Source: Lentzea alba
Lineage (GTDB): Bacteria; Actinomycetota; Actinomycetes; Mycobacteriales; Pseudonocardiaceae
Length of the DNA stretch: 64,000 bases
NCBI RefSeq assembly: GCF_011067745.1
Contig: NZ_JAAMPJ010000016.1
Span: forward strand, 62,001 to 126,000
Reading direction: 5' to 3'
The translations under genes and the position numbers were made by a program. The notes under the pieces were generated by a model, which was given only the letters and a program-made list of their open reading frames with translations, was not told where the DNA came from and searched no databases. Of the stretch, positions 38,521 to 47,090 are shown in pieces (the first letter of the stretch is position 1; each line of letters begins with the position of its first letter).

Positions 38521-40369
38521 GGTAGCGGCCCCACCACTCCAGCACCGCGTCGAAGCGCTGCCTGCGGTGCCGCGGCTGCCCCGACCGGGTCAGCTCGTGC
38601 CCCTCGCCCGGGAAGATCAGCATCTCGGCCTCGACCCCACGCCGCTTCAACGCCACGAACATGCGCTGGGCCTGCTCCAAAGGACAACGCCAGTCCTGTT
38701 CGGAGTGCACGACGGCGAACGGCAGGTTGATCTTCTCCACGTAGGTCAGCGGCGACATCACGCGCTGCGCCTCGGGGTCGGTGCCGCAGTAGGCGTCGGT
38801 GAAGAAGTAGCCGATGTCCGAGGAACCCGAGAAGGAGTCCCAGGCGTTGACCGCGCGCTCGCTCCAGGCGGCCTTGAAACGCTCGCCGTGGTGCGCGGAC
38901 AGCCAGGACGTCATGAAGCCGCCGTAGGAGCCGCCCATCACGCCCACGCGCTCGGCGTCGCAGTCGGGGCGGGCCAGCGCGACGTCCAAAAGGGACAGCA
39001 CGTCGTCGACGTCCACGGTGCCGAACTTGCCGATCACGGCCTGGCCGTGAGACTGGCCGTAGCCCGCCGAACCGCGCGGGTTCGGCAGCACGACGGCGTA
39101 GCCCGCCGAGGCGTAGACCTGGGCCTCGTCGAAGAAACCCCAGCTGTGGTACATGAACGGGCCGCCGTGCACCGCCATGACGACCGGGTGCGGGCCCTCG
39201 CCCTCGGGCAGCACCAGCCAGCCGTGCACCGGGTAACCGTCCGACGCCGAACCGGAAAGCTCCACGACCTCACGCGCGGACACCGACGAGAACGCCGTGC
39301 GCACACCGGTTCCGACGAACTCGACCTGGCCAGGGCTGTCCGGGGTGGACACCACGGCGACCACGGTGGATCCGTCCGTGGCGAACGAGCGAACCGCCGC
39401 CGAGGTACCGGCGAGCACCTCGCCGGGCCCACCGTCGAACGGAATCCGCCGCAGCTCCAACGCGCCGCGGTTGCGCACGACGAGCAGCACGCCCTCGGCA
39501 TCGGCCACGGGCTGGCCCGAAAGCCGTTCCACGTCAACGGTTTCCGCGTCGGTGAGCCGGACCGGCGCGGAGCCGTCCAGCCCGGACCGCCACAGGCCGT
39601 GGTTGCGCGCCACCGCGTCGATCCCGGTGAACTCCGTGCCGAGCCAGTACAACGACGAGTTGGCGACGAACGGCATCGAGACCTCGCCCGCACCGCGCAC
39701 GAACAGCGACACGGCGCCACCGGCAGCGGGCACGGAGTACAGGTCGCAGTGCAGCGTCTCGACCACACCGAGGTCGCGCGGCGCCACGAACACCAGCGTC
39801 GAGTCGTCGAGCCAGGCCGGGTCGGAGACGTCGTACGAGCCGTCGGTCACCTCGATGACCTCACCGTCGAGGGACACCACGTGCAGACGCGGGCGCCGGT
39901 CGGCGAGGAAGCCGACGTCGTCGAAGCGGTAGTCCAGGCGCGTGATGCGGCGTGGCGCCTCGGCCTCTGGGCCCTCGTCGGTCGTGCCGTAGCGACCGGC
40001 CTCGGGCACGCGGGCCACGAACGCGATGCGGGACGAGTCCGGCGACCACACCGGCGCACCGGCGCCCAGCGGCAGATCGGTCAACCGGCGGGGCTCGCCA
40101 CCGTCCACCGGAGCGACGTAGAGCTGCGGCTTCGACTTACCGGAAACACGCAGGAACGCGACCGAACGACCGTCCGGAGAAATGCGCTGTGCATTGTCGC
40201 GATCACCGTGTGTCCACGGTGTTGTCGTGCCGTCCGGGAACACCCGGTGCAGTCCGCCCCGGTAGGTGTTCTTCTCGAGATCGGGCGTGGTGATGCTGAC
40301 CAGCACCAGGTCTCCGGACACGGCGACGGTGCCGGGCGTGGTGAGCAGCTGCAGGTCTTCAGGGCGCAC
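38510..40369 (-). CDS. S9-family prolyl oligopeptidase-like serine peptidase
   Basis: A 619-residue cytosolic peptidase: an N-terminal seven-bladed propeller (PDGRSVAFLRVSG, SPDSSRIAFVAR, DDSTLVFVAPRD) and a C-terminal alpha/beta hydrolase. The catalytic Ser is S481 in GGSYGGFM; the Asp is in HSEQDWRCPLEQ and the His in GEGHELTRSG. It cleaves short peptides. The GTG at 40369 is selected because TAGCGT lies 7 nt upstream (leaderless); an earlier TTG gives 10 more residues without support. An inverted repeat covers the promoter. Confidence 0.92.
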   Translation of the reverse strand: MRPEDLQLLTTPGTVAVSGDLVLVSITTPDLEKNTYRGGLHRVFPDGTTTPWTHGDRDNAQRISPDGRSVAFLRVSGKSKPQLYVAPVDGGEPRRLTDLPLGAGAPVWSPDSSRIAFVARVPEAGRYGTTDEGPEAEAPRRITRLDYRFDDVGFLADRRPRLHVVSLDGEVIEVTDGSYDVSDPAWLDDSTLVFVAPRDLGVVETLHCDLYSVPAAGGAVSLFVRGAGEVSMPFVANSSLYWLGTEFTGIDAVARNHGLWRSGLDGSAPVRLTDAETVDVERLSGQPVADAEGVLLVVRNRGALELRRIPFDGGPGEVLAGTSAAVRSFATDGSTVVAVVSTPDSPGQVEFVGTGVRTAFSSVSAREVVELSGSASDGYPVHGWLVLPEGEGPHPVVMAVHGGPFMYHSWGFFDEAQVYASAGYAVVLPNPRGSAGYGQSHGQAVIGKFGTVDVDDVLSLLDVALARPDCDAERVGVMGGSYGGFMTSWLSAHHGERFKAAWSERAVNAWDSFSGSSDIGYFFTDAYCGTDPEAQRVMSPLTYVEKINLPFAVVHSEQDWRCPLEQAQRMFVALKRRGVEAEMLIFPGEGHELTRSGQPRHRRQRFDAVLEWWGRYLKS

Positions 40370-40378
40370 GGCGTGGAC

Positions 40379-40397
40379 GCTAACAGAACTTGTTAGC
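40379..40397. promoter_or_regulatory. Inverted repeat overlapping S9 peptidase promoter
   Basis: Perfect 7-bp arms GCTAACA (40379-40385) and TGTTAGC (40391-40397) with a 5-nt spacer. The first arm overlaps the peptidase's -10 box (minus TAGCGT, 40377-40382). It also lies in the 89-bp divergent region ahead of the amidohydrolase. Confidence 0.55.
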
Positions 40398-40458
40398 AAC
40401 GCTCATAACTGTTTGTTGACGGATCACAGAAATTGACTCGCGGCATAGATTTCCGCGT

Positions 40459-41667
40459 ATGACGCGCATCGTGTTCTCTGGGGGCAGGGTCTTCACCGGC
40501 CGGGCGACGGAGCCCGGCGACGTGGTCGTCGAGGGCGACCGCATCGTCGACGTGGGCATCGGACTCGACGGTGACACCGTCGTCGACGCGACCGGCCACA
40601 CCGTCCTGCCGGGGTTGTTCGACTGCCACGTGCACTTCATGTTCAGCGGCGCCGACCTGGTGCGGTCGCTGAACACGCCGTTCTCGCTGCCGTTCTACGA
40701 GGCGATCGGGAACATGAAAGCGACGCTCGAGTGCGGCATCACCACGGTCCGCGACGCGCTCGGCGCCGACCTCGGGGTCGCGGAAGCCGTGCGGCGCGGG
40801 CTGATCCAGGGGCCGCGCATGCAGATCGCGGTCAACATGGTGTCGCAGACCGGCGGCCACAACGACGACTGGATGCAGTGCGGCGCGCACATCTCACCCC
40901 CGCTGCACCCCGGCCTGCCGGACACCGTCGCCGACGGTCCCGAGGAGCTGCGCAAGGTCATCCGCACGCTGGTCCGCCATGGCGCCGACATCATCAAGAT
41001 CGCGTCCAGCGGCGGCGTCATGTCACCGCGCAGCAACCCCCGGCACGCGCACTTCCGCGACGAGGAGATCGCGATGATCGTGCAGGAGGCGAACGCGGCG
41101 GGCATCGCGGTGATGTCGCACGCGATGAGCGGCGACGGCATCCTCACGGCCGTGCGCAACGGCGTGCGCTCCATCGAGCACGGCGTGTTCCTCACCGACG
41201 AGGGCGTCGAAGAGATGCTCAAGAACGGCACCTGGCTCGTGCCGACGCTGATGGCGCCGCGGATGGTGCTCGACCAGGCCGCGGCCGGCGTCGCGATCTC
41301 GGACGTCATCCTCGACAAGGCGAAGTCCGTGGTGGCGCAGCACTTCCAGGCGTTCCAGAAAGCCCACCAGGCGGGCGTGAAGATCGCGATGGGCACCGAC
41401 TCCGGCGTCGGTCCGCACGGCGACAACCTGAACGAGCTCTCGCTGATGGTCGAGTACGGCATGTCGCCCGCCGAGGCGATCTACGCGACCACCGCGTCCG
41501 CCGCCGAGCTGATGCGCCTCGGAAACGAACTCGGCGAGCTCGCCCCTGGCAAGCTCGCCGATCTGGTCCTGGTGGAAGGCGACGCCGAACAACACGTCAA
41601 AGCCGGCACCCTGAAACAGGCCATCCGCGCCGTATACCAAAACGGCACCCCACTCGTCCAGGCTTAA
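40459..41667 (+). CDS. Metal-dependent amidohydrolase (imidazolonepropionase/prolidase-like)
   Basis: A 402-residue TIM-barrel amidohydrolase. Metal ligands: LPGLFDCHVHFMF (H-x-H), SGGVMSPRSNPRHAHF region with the carboxylated-lysine neighbour DIIKIAS, VMSHAMSG and IEHGVFL (His ligands), and AMGTDSGVG (Asp). A C-terminal small beta-domain (LAPGKLADLVLVEGD) is typical. It probably hydrolyses amide or ester bonds of small molecules or Xaa-Pro dipeptides. TAGATT 7 nt before the ATG suggests leaderless expression. Divergent from the S9 peptidase, so both may act in peptide breakdown (inference). Confidence 0.92.
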   Translation: MTRIVFSGGRVFTGRATEPGDVVVEGDRIVDVGIGLDGDTVVDATGHTVLPGLFDCHVHFMFSGADLVRSLNTPFSLPFYEAIGNMKATLECGITTVRDALGADLGVAEAVRRGLIQGPRMQIAVNMVSQTGGHNDDWMQCGAHISPPLHPGLPDTVADGPEELRKVIRTLVRHGADIIKIASSGGVMSPRSNPRHAHFRDEEIAMIVQEANAAGIAVMSHAMSGDGILTAVRNGVRSIEHGVFLTDEGVEEMLKNGTWLVPTLMAPRMVLDQAAAGVAISDVILDKAKSVVAQHFQAFQKAHQAGVKIAMGTDSGVGPHGDNLNELSLMVEYGMSPAEAIYATTASAAELMRLGNELGELAPGKLADLVLVEGDAEQHVKAGTLKQAIRAVYQNGTPLVQA

Positions 41668-41671
41668 AAGT

Positions 41672-41720
41672 CACGCGGGGACCCTACGTACTCTCAGACG
41701 GTACGAAAGGCCCCCGCGTG
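41672..41720. terminator. Bidirectional hairpin between amidohydrolase and TerC genes
   Basis: Perfect 9-bp arms CACGCGGGG (41672-41680) and CCCCGCGTG (41712-41720) with a 31-nt internal loop containing two GTAC sites. It separates the convergent genes and can terminate from both directions. Confidence 0.6.
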
Positions 41721-41736
41721 GCGCGAGAATCACCCG

Positions 41737-42735
41737 TTAGTGGTTGGCGCCCACGTGCTTTGCGGCCTCCGGGTCGCGCCGCACCTTGAGGAGGCTGGCG
41801 ATCGTCGTGATCGCCAGCACGCCGATGATCACCGACAGCGAGACCTCGATGCCGATCGTCGGCACGTGGAACGGCTCGCCGCCGTTGAGGAACGGCAGGT
41901 TGTTGGTGTGCAACGCCTCGAGGATCAGCTTCACGCCGATGAAGCCGAGGATCACCGACAGGCCGATCGAGAGGTAGACCAGCTTCGCCAGCAGGCCACC
42001 GAGCAGGAAGTACAGCTGGCGCAGACCCATCAGCGCGAACGCGTTGGCCGTGAACACCAGGAACGGCTCCTTGGTGAGGCCGAAGATCGCGGGGATCGAG
42101 TCGAGCGCGAAGAGCAGGTCGGTGGAGCCGATCGCGACCATCACGATGAACATCGGGGTCACGTAGCGCTTGCCGTCGATCTTGATGAACGAGTTCGAGC
42201 CGTGGAAGTCGTCGGTGACCGGGAAAACCTTGCGCACCATGCGGAGCATGAGGTTTTCCTTGTACTCCTCTTCCTCGTCGTGGTTCTCCCGCGCCAGCTG
42301 CCAGCCGGTGTAGATGAGGAACGCGCCGAAGATGAAGAACACCCAGCTGAACTGGCTGATGAGCGCCGCACCGGCCGCGATGAAGATGCCGCGCATGACG
42401 AGCGCGAGCAGGATGCCGATCAGCAGCACCTTGTGCTGGTGGATCGCGGGCACCTTGAACGTCGTCATGATGATCAAGAAGATGAACAGGTTGTCGACGC
42501 TCAGCGAGTACTCGGTGATGTACCCGGCGAAGAACTCCGTGGCGTACTGCCCACCGGAGAAGTACCAGATGCCGAGCCCGAAGACGGCGGCCATCGCAAC
42601 GTAGAAGATCACCCAGCGGGCGGCTTCACCGATCGTCACCTCATGGGGTTTTCGATCGACGATCACAAGGTCGACAGCGAGCAGAACGAGCAGACCACCG
42701 ATCGTCGCGATCCACATCCATGCGGGGACGTTCAC
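41737..42735 (-). CDS. TerC-family membrane protein (manganese exporter type)
   Basis: A 332-residue protein with eight or nine membrane helices. TerC marks include EYSLSVDNLFIFLIIMTTF (acidic helix with D residue for metal), SFIKIDGKRYVTPMFIVMV and ATDLL-like GSTDLLFALDSIPAIFGLT, plus FALMGLRQLYFLLGGLL. Relatives such as Alx, MeeF and YceF export Mn2+, including during secretion. The GTG at 42735 is chosen because GGAGGT lies 6 nt upstream. A yybP-ykoY-like element precedes it. Confidence 0.92.
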   Translation of the reverse strand: MNVPAWMWIATIGGLLVLLAVDLVIVDRKPHEVTIGEAARWVIFYVAMAAVFGLGIWYFSGGQYATEFFAGYITEYSLSVDNLFIFLIIMTTFKVPAIHQHKVLLIGILLALVMRGIFIAAGAALISQFSWVFFIFGAFLIYTGWQLARENHDEEEEYKENLMLRMVRKVFPVTDDFHGSNSFIKIDGKRYVTPMFIVMVAIGSTDLLFALDSIPAIFGLTKEPFLVFTANAFALMGLRQLYFLLGGLLAKLVYLSIGLSVILGFIGVKLILEALHTNNLPFLNGGEPFHVPTIGIEVSLSVIIGVLAITTIASLLKVRRDPEAAKHVGANH

Positions 42736-42741
42736 AACCCA

Positions 42742-42781
42742 ACCTCCGGGATAATCAGCGCACGCCAAATGACCCGGAGGT
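42742..42781 (-). promoter_or_regulatory. Shine-Dalgarno sequestering pairing of TerC riboswitch
   Basis: On the minus strand ACCTCCGGG (42773-42781, the 3' end of the aptamer's GGAGGAGACCTCC hairpin) is fully complementary to CCCGGAGGT (42742-42750), which includes the GGAGGT ribosome-binding site. The aptamer hairpin and this 9-bp helix are mutually exclusive. Metal binding would therefore free the ribosome-binding site and turn translation on. Confidence 0.75.
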
Positions 42782-42890
42782 CTCCTCCGCCGCCGAGATG
42801 ATCTCTCGAACGACCGACGGCACCGGAAGCTCCACGCCGAGCTCCGTACTGACGACACCGCCGCTTAGGGAGTACTCCCCTCCATCCTGC
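42770..42890 (-). ncRNA. Probable yybP-ykoY (manganese) riboswitch upstream of TerC gene
   Basis: On the minus strand the leader contains GGGGAGTA (42873-42880), then GTCGTCAGTACGG and later GGAGGAGACCTCC (42775-42787), in the order of yybP-ykoY aptamer elements (GGGGAGUA loop, a second joining region and a GAGACC loop). TerC-family genes are well known targets of this Mn2+ sensor. The exact P1 helix and the ends are not certain by eye. See the paired expression platform entry. Confidence 0.78.
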
Positions 42891-43091
42891 GTGAATATTG
42901 TGCTCCACGAAGACCGGTTAGCGCCACACAGGGTGAGCAGACCCACGCAACCAGGTGCAACGGGAATACAGAGCGTGTCGTACGGGTTGAAACCGCCCGT
43001 AGCTGAAGCTCGGCTGAAGATCCACTCATGCTGAGACGGGGTCCGGATCCCGACAGGTCGTTCTCAGCAAAACTCGCATATCGTCATCACC

Positions 43092-45923
43092 GTGTCCCGC
43101 CTCTCCCGCCTTCGCGGCAGGTGGACGATCCCCGCATTGATCGTGGTTCTCGCCGTTGTCGCAGGTGGCGTGTACTTCACTCGATCCGGGGACGACCCCG
43201 TGCCCGTTTCCTTCAAAGAAGCGAACATCGACGCACCTGAGAGCCCCGACAGCGCTCAGACGGTGACGATCGAGACGCGTCTTTACCTCCCCCAGCAGAC
43301 GCCCGCGCCCGCGATCATGCTCGCGCACGGCTTCGGCGGCAGCCTCCGCAGCGTGCACACCCAGGCCGAGGAGTACGCCCGGCGAGGCTTCGTCGTCCTG
43401 ACGTGGTCCGCGCGCGGTTTCGGCCGCAGCACCGGCCAGATCGCGCTGAACTCCCTCGACCGCGAGGTCCGCGACGCCCAGAAGCTCGTCGACTTCCTAG
43501 GCACACGTGATGAGGTGCAGAAGGACGGCGGCGGCGACCCGCGCGTGGGTGTGACAGGCGCGTCGTACGGCGGTGCGTTGTCACTGCTGCTCGCGGGCGT
43601 CGACAAGCGTGTCGACACACTCGTTCCCGTCATCACGTACAACGACCTCGCGCAGTCACTGCTGCCGAACTCCGCGATGGCGACACCGCGCTCGGACGCC
43701 ACGCCGGCCGCCACCGCGTTCGGCGAGGACGGCGTCTTCAAGCGTTCGTGGGCGGGCATCTTCTTCTCGGCGGGCATGACGTCGATCGACCTCTCATCGC
43801 CCACGGGTGAAGCGCCCGAGATGGGCCAGACCGAGGCGAACCAGCCCGCCACCCAGCAACAGCCGGGCGGCAACTCGGGCGCGGCGGGTCAGCCGCCGAC
43901 GCCTTCGTTGGGCGCGTGCGGCCGCTTCACCCCCGAGGTGTGCACCGCCTACACGGAGGTCGCCACGACGGGCCGCGCGTCGCAGAAAACGCTGGAGCTG
44001 CTGCGGAAGTCGTCCCCGGTCGCGGTGGCCGACCAGATCAAGCAGCCGACGATGCTGGTGCAGGGCGAGCAGGACACCCTGTTCGGCCTCGACCAGTCCG
44101 ACGCGACCGCGCGCCAGATCGCCGCGGCCGGCGGCAAGGTGAAGACGGTCTGGTACGCGGGCGGCCACGACGGCGGCAACCCCGGTACCGCACTGCGCGG
44201 TGAGATCGGCGACTGGATGGCGTTCCACTTGCAGGGCAAGGGAACCGACCCCGGCACGGGCTTCGAGTACACGGTGCAGGGCGCCTTCCGCTCGTCCGGC
44301 CAGCCCTCGCTGCGCACGGTCCAGGCGCCCGCCTACCCCGGCCTCTCCGGCTCCCCGACCGAGCGCAAGACGCTGAAGCTGAGCGGACGCGAGCAGGTCG
44401 CGGTGAATCCGGCGGGCGGCAACCCGGCGGCGATCAGCAACCTGCCGGGTCTCGGTTCCGCGCTGTCGCGGTCGTCGGCGATCTCGTCGCGACTGTCGAT
44501 CGACCTGCCGGGCCAGGCCGCGGTGTTCACCTCGGACGCGCTCGACTCGCAGGTGCTGCTGACCGGTTCGTCGACGGTCCGGCTGCGCGTCGCGCGCGGT
44601 GACCAGACGTCCGGTGAGGCGATCCTCTTCGCGAAGCTCTACGACGTTTCGGCGGACGGCACCCGCGTGCTGCCCGGCTCGGCCGTCGCCCCGTTCCGCG
44701 TGGCCCTGCCGCCGGACGGTTCCGCCGCCGAGGTGACCGTGACGCTGCCTCCTGCCGTGCGTCCTGTCGAGAGTGAGCACAAGCTCGCGCTGGTGGTGTC
44801 GACGACGGACCAGGCGTTCGCGAACGCCGAACAGCCCGCCGCGTACCGCATCTCGCTGGCCTCCGACGAGATCTCGGTGCCGGTGGTGCCGGGCCGCAAC
44901 GTGACGACCGGTTTCCCGACGAGTGCCCTGTGGGGCATCGCGATCGCGCTGCTGGTGCTGATCGGCGCCGGCATCGTCGCGATGTTCCGCCGCCGCCTCG
45001 CCCACGACTCGGACCCCGACCTGGCCGACGTGCCACTGGTCATCTCCGGTTTGACCAAGTCGTACCCCGGTGGCCTCACCGCGGTGAAGGACCTGTCCTT
45101 CCGCGTGGAGCACGGCCAGGTCCTCGGTCTGCTCGGCCCGAACGGCGCCGGCAAGACCACGACCCTGCGCATGGTGATGGGCCTCATCCACCCCTCCGAG
45201 GGCCACATCAGGGTCTTCGGCCACAAGGTGACGCCAGGCGCGCCCGTGTTGTCGCGCATCGGTTCGTTCGTCGAGGGTTCGGGCTTCCTGCCGCACCTGT
45301 CCGGCGCCGCGAACCTGCGCCTGTACTGGGCCGCGACCGGCAGGCCGCTCGAAGAGGCGCACGTCGAGGAGGCGCTGGAGATCGCGGGCCTCGGTGACGC
45401 GGTGCACCGCCGGGTGCGCACGTACAGCCAGGGCATGCGCCAGCGGCTCGCGATCGCCCAGGCCATGCTCGGTCTCCCGGACCTGTTGATCCTGGACGAA
45501 CCGACCAACGGTCTCGACCCGCCCCAGATCCACCAGATGCGCGAGGTCCTGCGCCGCTACGCCGCGGCCGGCCGCACGGTGCTGGTGTCGTCGCACCTGC
45601 TGGCCGAGGTCGAGCAGACCTGTTCGCACGTGGTCGTGATGCACAAGGGCCAGCTCGTCGCCGCGGGCGAGGTGGCCGACATCGCGGCGGGAGGCGGCGA
45701 GGCGACGTTCCGCGTCGACTCCCCCTCGAAGGCAGCCGATGTCCTGCGGGGCCTCGAAGGCGTGCACGACGTGCACGAGGACGAGGACGCCGTGCACGCG
45801 TCGATGAACGGCGTCCCGCGCGCCGCGGCACTGTCCGCTCTCGTGGCGGCCGGTGTGGCGGTGGACCAGGCGGGTCCGCGACGCAGGCTGGAAGACGCGT
45901 TCTTGGAGCTGGTCGGTGAATGA
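43092..45923 (+). CDS. Fusion: exported alpha/beta hydrolase (XPD-like) and ABC transporter ATPase
   Basis: A 943-residue bipartite protein. Membrane helix ~11-30, then an extracytoplasmic alpha/beta hydrolase (LAHGFGGS; nucleophile Ser in GASYGG near residue 158; GEQDTLFGLDQS; GGHDGGN) and a jelly-roll domain like PepX/CocE C-termini. A second membrane helix (~613-635) precedes a cytosolic ABC ATPase: Walker A GLLGPNGAGKTTTLR near 680, signature YSQGMRQRLAIAQ, Walker B LLILDEPTNGLD, H-loop SSHLLAEVEQ. The downstream permease completes the transporter. TATCGT 7 nt before the GTG suggests a leaderless start. Confidence 0.9.
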   Translation: MSRLSRLRGRWTIPALIVVLAVVAGGVYFTRSGDDPVPVSFKEANIDAPESPDSAQTVTIETRLYLPQQTPAPAIMLAHGFGGSLRSVHTQAEEYARRGFVVLTWSARGFGRSTGQIALNSLDREVRDAQKLVDFLGTRDEVQKDGGGDPRVGVTGASYGGALSLLLAGVDKRVDTLVPVITYNDLAQSLLPNSAMATPRSDATPAATAFGEDGVFKRSWAGIFFSAGMTSIDLSSPTGEAPEMGQTEANQPATQQQPGGNSGAAGQPPTPSLGACGRFTPEVCTAYTEVATTGRASQKTLELLRKSSPVAVADQIKQPTMLVQGEQDTLFGLDQSDATARQIAAAGGKVKTVWYAGGHDGGNPGTALRGEIGDWMAFHLQGKGTDPGTGFEYTVQGAFRSSGQPSLRTVQAPAYPGLSGSPTERKTLKLSGREQVAVNPAGGNPAAISNLPGLGSALSRSSAISSRLSIDLPGQAAVFTSDALDSQVLLTGSSTVRLRVARGDQTSGEAILFAKLYDVSADGTRVLPGSAVAPFRVALPPDGSAAEVTVTLPPAVRPVESEHKLALVVSTTDQAFANAEQPAAYRISLASDEISVPVVPGRNVTTGFPTSALWGIAIALLVLIGAGIVAMFRRRLAHDSDPDLADVPLVISGLTKSYPGGLTAVKDLSFRVEHGQVLGLLGPNGAGKTTTLRMVMGLIHPSEGHIRVFGHKVTPGAPVLSRIGSFVEGSGFLPHLSGAANLRLYWAATGRPLEEAHVEEALEIAGLGDAVHRRVRTYSQGMRQRLAIAQAMLGLPDLLILDEPTNGLDPPQIHQMREVLRRYAAAGRTVLVSSHLLAEVEQTCSHVVVMHKGQLVAAGEVADIAAGGGEATFRVDSPSKAADVLRGLEGVHDVHEDEDAVHASMNGVPRAAALSALVAAGVAVDQAGPRRRLEDAFLELVGE

Positions 45924-46167
45924 CTTCCTGATGGCAGCGGCGTCCGCCACGACGGACGCCCAGGCCGAGGCAGAGGTCCCCTCGTCGAGTGAGCAGACGT
46001 TGCTCGCCGGCGTTGGGGGACCCCTTGACTCAATTATCCCAGCCGGCACCGACAATTCCGGGCCCGCGGAGCACTCTCCCGCGAGCGTTTCGCCCACGGT
46101 GAAAACGGTGCTCACCGCGAACCCGAACCGCACGAAGGCGCCCGCACGGCAGGAGGTGAACCGGTGA
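45916..46167 (+). CDS. Possible small coupled ORF between ATPase and permease (83 aa)
   Basis: An 83-codon frame starting GTG and overlapping both neighbours: its start overlaps the last 8 bases of the ATPase gene and its TGA overlaps the permease start (GTGA). The sequence, low in recognisable folds (AAASATTDAQAEAEVPSSSE, NPNRTKAPARQEVNR), has no family match I know. The alternative is a 240-bp untranslated gap. The tight junctions on both sides argue for translation, the composition against it. Confidence 0.35.
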   Translation: MNDFLMAAASATTDAQAEAEVPSSSEQTLLAGVGGPLDSIIPAGTDNSGPAEHSPASVSPTVKTVLTANPNRTKAPARQEVNR

Positions 46168-47090
46168 ACGAGCACGACGTCCACACCGACCCCGGCGCGA
46201 TCACCGAGCTCACCGACGCGGCCGCCCACCAGCACACCAAGGTGGCCCCCGACGGCTCGGCGATCGGTTACAAGGCAAGGAAGACGCTGCGCATCCGAGT
46301 GGAGCTGCAACGGCAGATCCGCCGCAGGAGGACCCAGCTCGTGCTGGGCTTCCTGGTGCTGCTGCCGTTCATCCTCGCGCTGAGCTTCGAGATCGGTCAG
46401 TCCGACCCGAACCGCCGCTCCGGCGGCTTCGTCGACCTGGCCACCGCCAGCGGCATCAACTTCGTGGTGCTCACGCTGTTCGTGAGCGGCAGCTTCCTGC
46501 TGCCGATGATCGTGGCGCTGTTCTTCGGCGACACGATCGCGTCCGAAGCGTCGTGGTCGAGCCTCAAGTACCTGCTGGCCGCACCGATCCCGCGGCACCG
46601 GTTGTTGCGGCAGAAGGCGATCAGCAGCGGCATCCTCAGCTTCTTCGCCCTCGCCCTGCTTCCCGCGGTGGCGCTGGGAGTCGGCGTCGTCTGGTACGGC
46701 GCGGGCGAGGTCGTGAGCCCCACCGGCGAGGCGGCGCCGTTCGCCGACGGCGTGCTCGGGATGGCGCTGGCGGTCTGCTACATCGCGATCAACCTGTTCT
46801 GGGTCGCGGGCCTCGCGATGTTCCTGTCCGTGTCCACCGACGCGCCGCTCGGCGCGGTCGGCGGCACGGTGCTCGTCTCGATCCTGTCGCAGATCCTCGA
46901 CCAGATCCAGCCGCTCGAAGACCTGCGCAACTACCTGCCGACGCACTACGCGATGGCGTGGGTCGACCTGCTCTCGACCGACATCGACTGGTCGGAGATG
47001 GCCCGCGGAACGTTCTCCGCGCTCGTCTACGGCGGCGTCTTCACGTTGCTCGCGGCACGGCAGTTCAAGACGAAGGACATCACGAGTTAG
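46164..47090 (+). CDS. ABC transporter permease (ABC-2 type)
   Basis: A 308-residue membrane protein with six helices (LVLGFLVLLPFILALSFEIG, INFVVLTLFVSGSFLLPMIV, AISSGILSFFALALLPAVAL, MALAVCYIAINLFWVAGLAM among them) and the EASWSSLKYLLAAPIPRHRL loop (coupling helix to the ATPase). Forms an exporter with the preceding fusion ATPase. GTG start with GGAGGTGAACCG upstream. A 4-base overlap with the convergent VOC gene marks its end. Substrate unknown; lipids, peptides or antibiotics are options. Confidence 0.9.
   Translation: MNEHDVHTDPGAITELTDAAAHQHTKVAPDGSAIGYKARKTLRIRVELQRQIRRRRTQLVLGFLVLLPFILALSFEIGQSDPNRRSGGFVDLATASGINFVVLTLFVSGSFLLPMIVALFFGDTIASEASWSSLKYLLAAPIPRHRLLRQKAISSGILSFFALALLPAVALGVGVVWYGAGEVVSPTGEAAPFADGVLGMALAVCYIAINLFWVAGLAMFLSVSTDAPLGAVGGTVLVSILSQILDQIQPLEDLRNYLPTHYAMAWVDLLSTDIDWSEMARGTFSALVYGGVFTLLAARQFKTKDITS

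Noticed and set aside
43794..46946. 1050-codon open frame on the minus strand
   Set aside because: Antisense to the hydrolase-ABC fusion and permease; low-complexity R/H/D/G composition, no motif.
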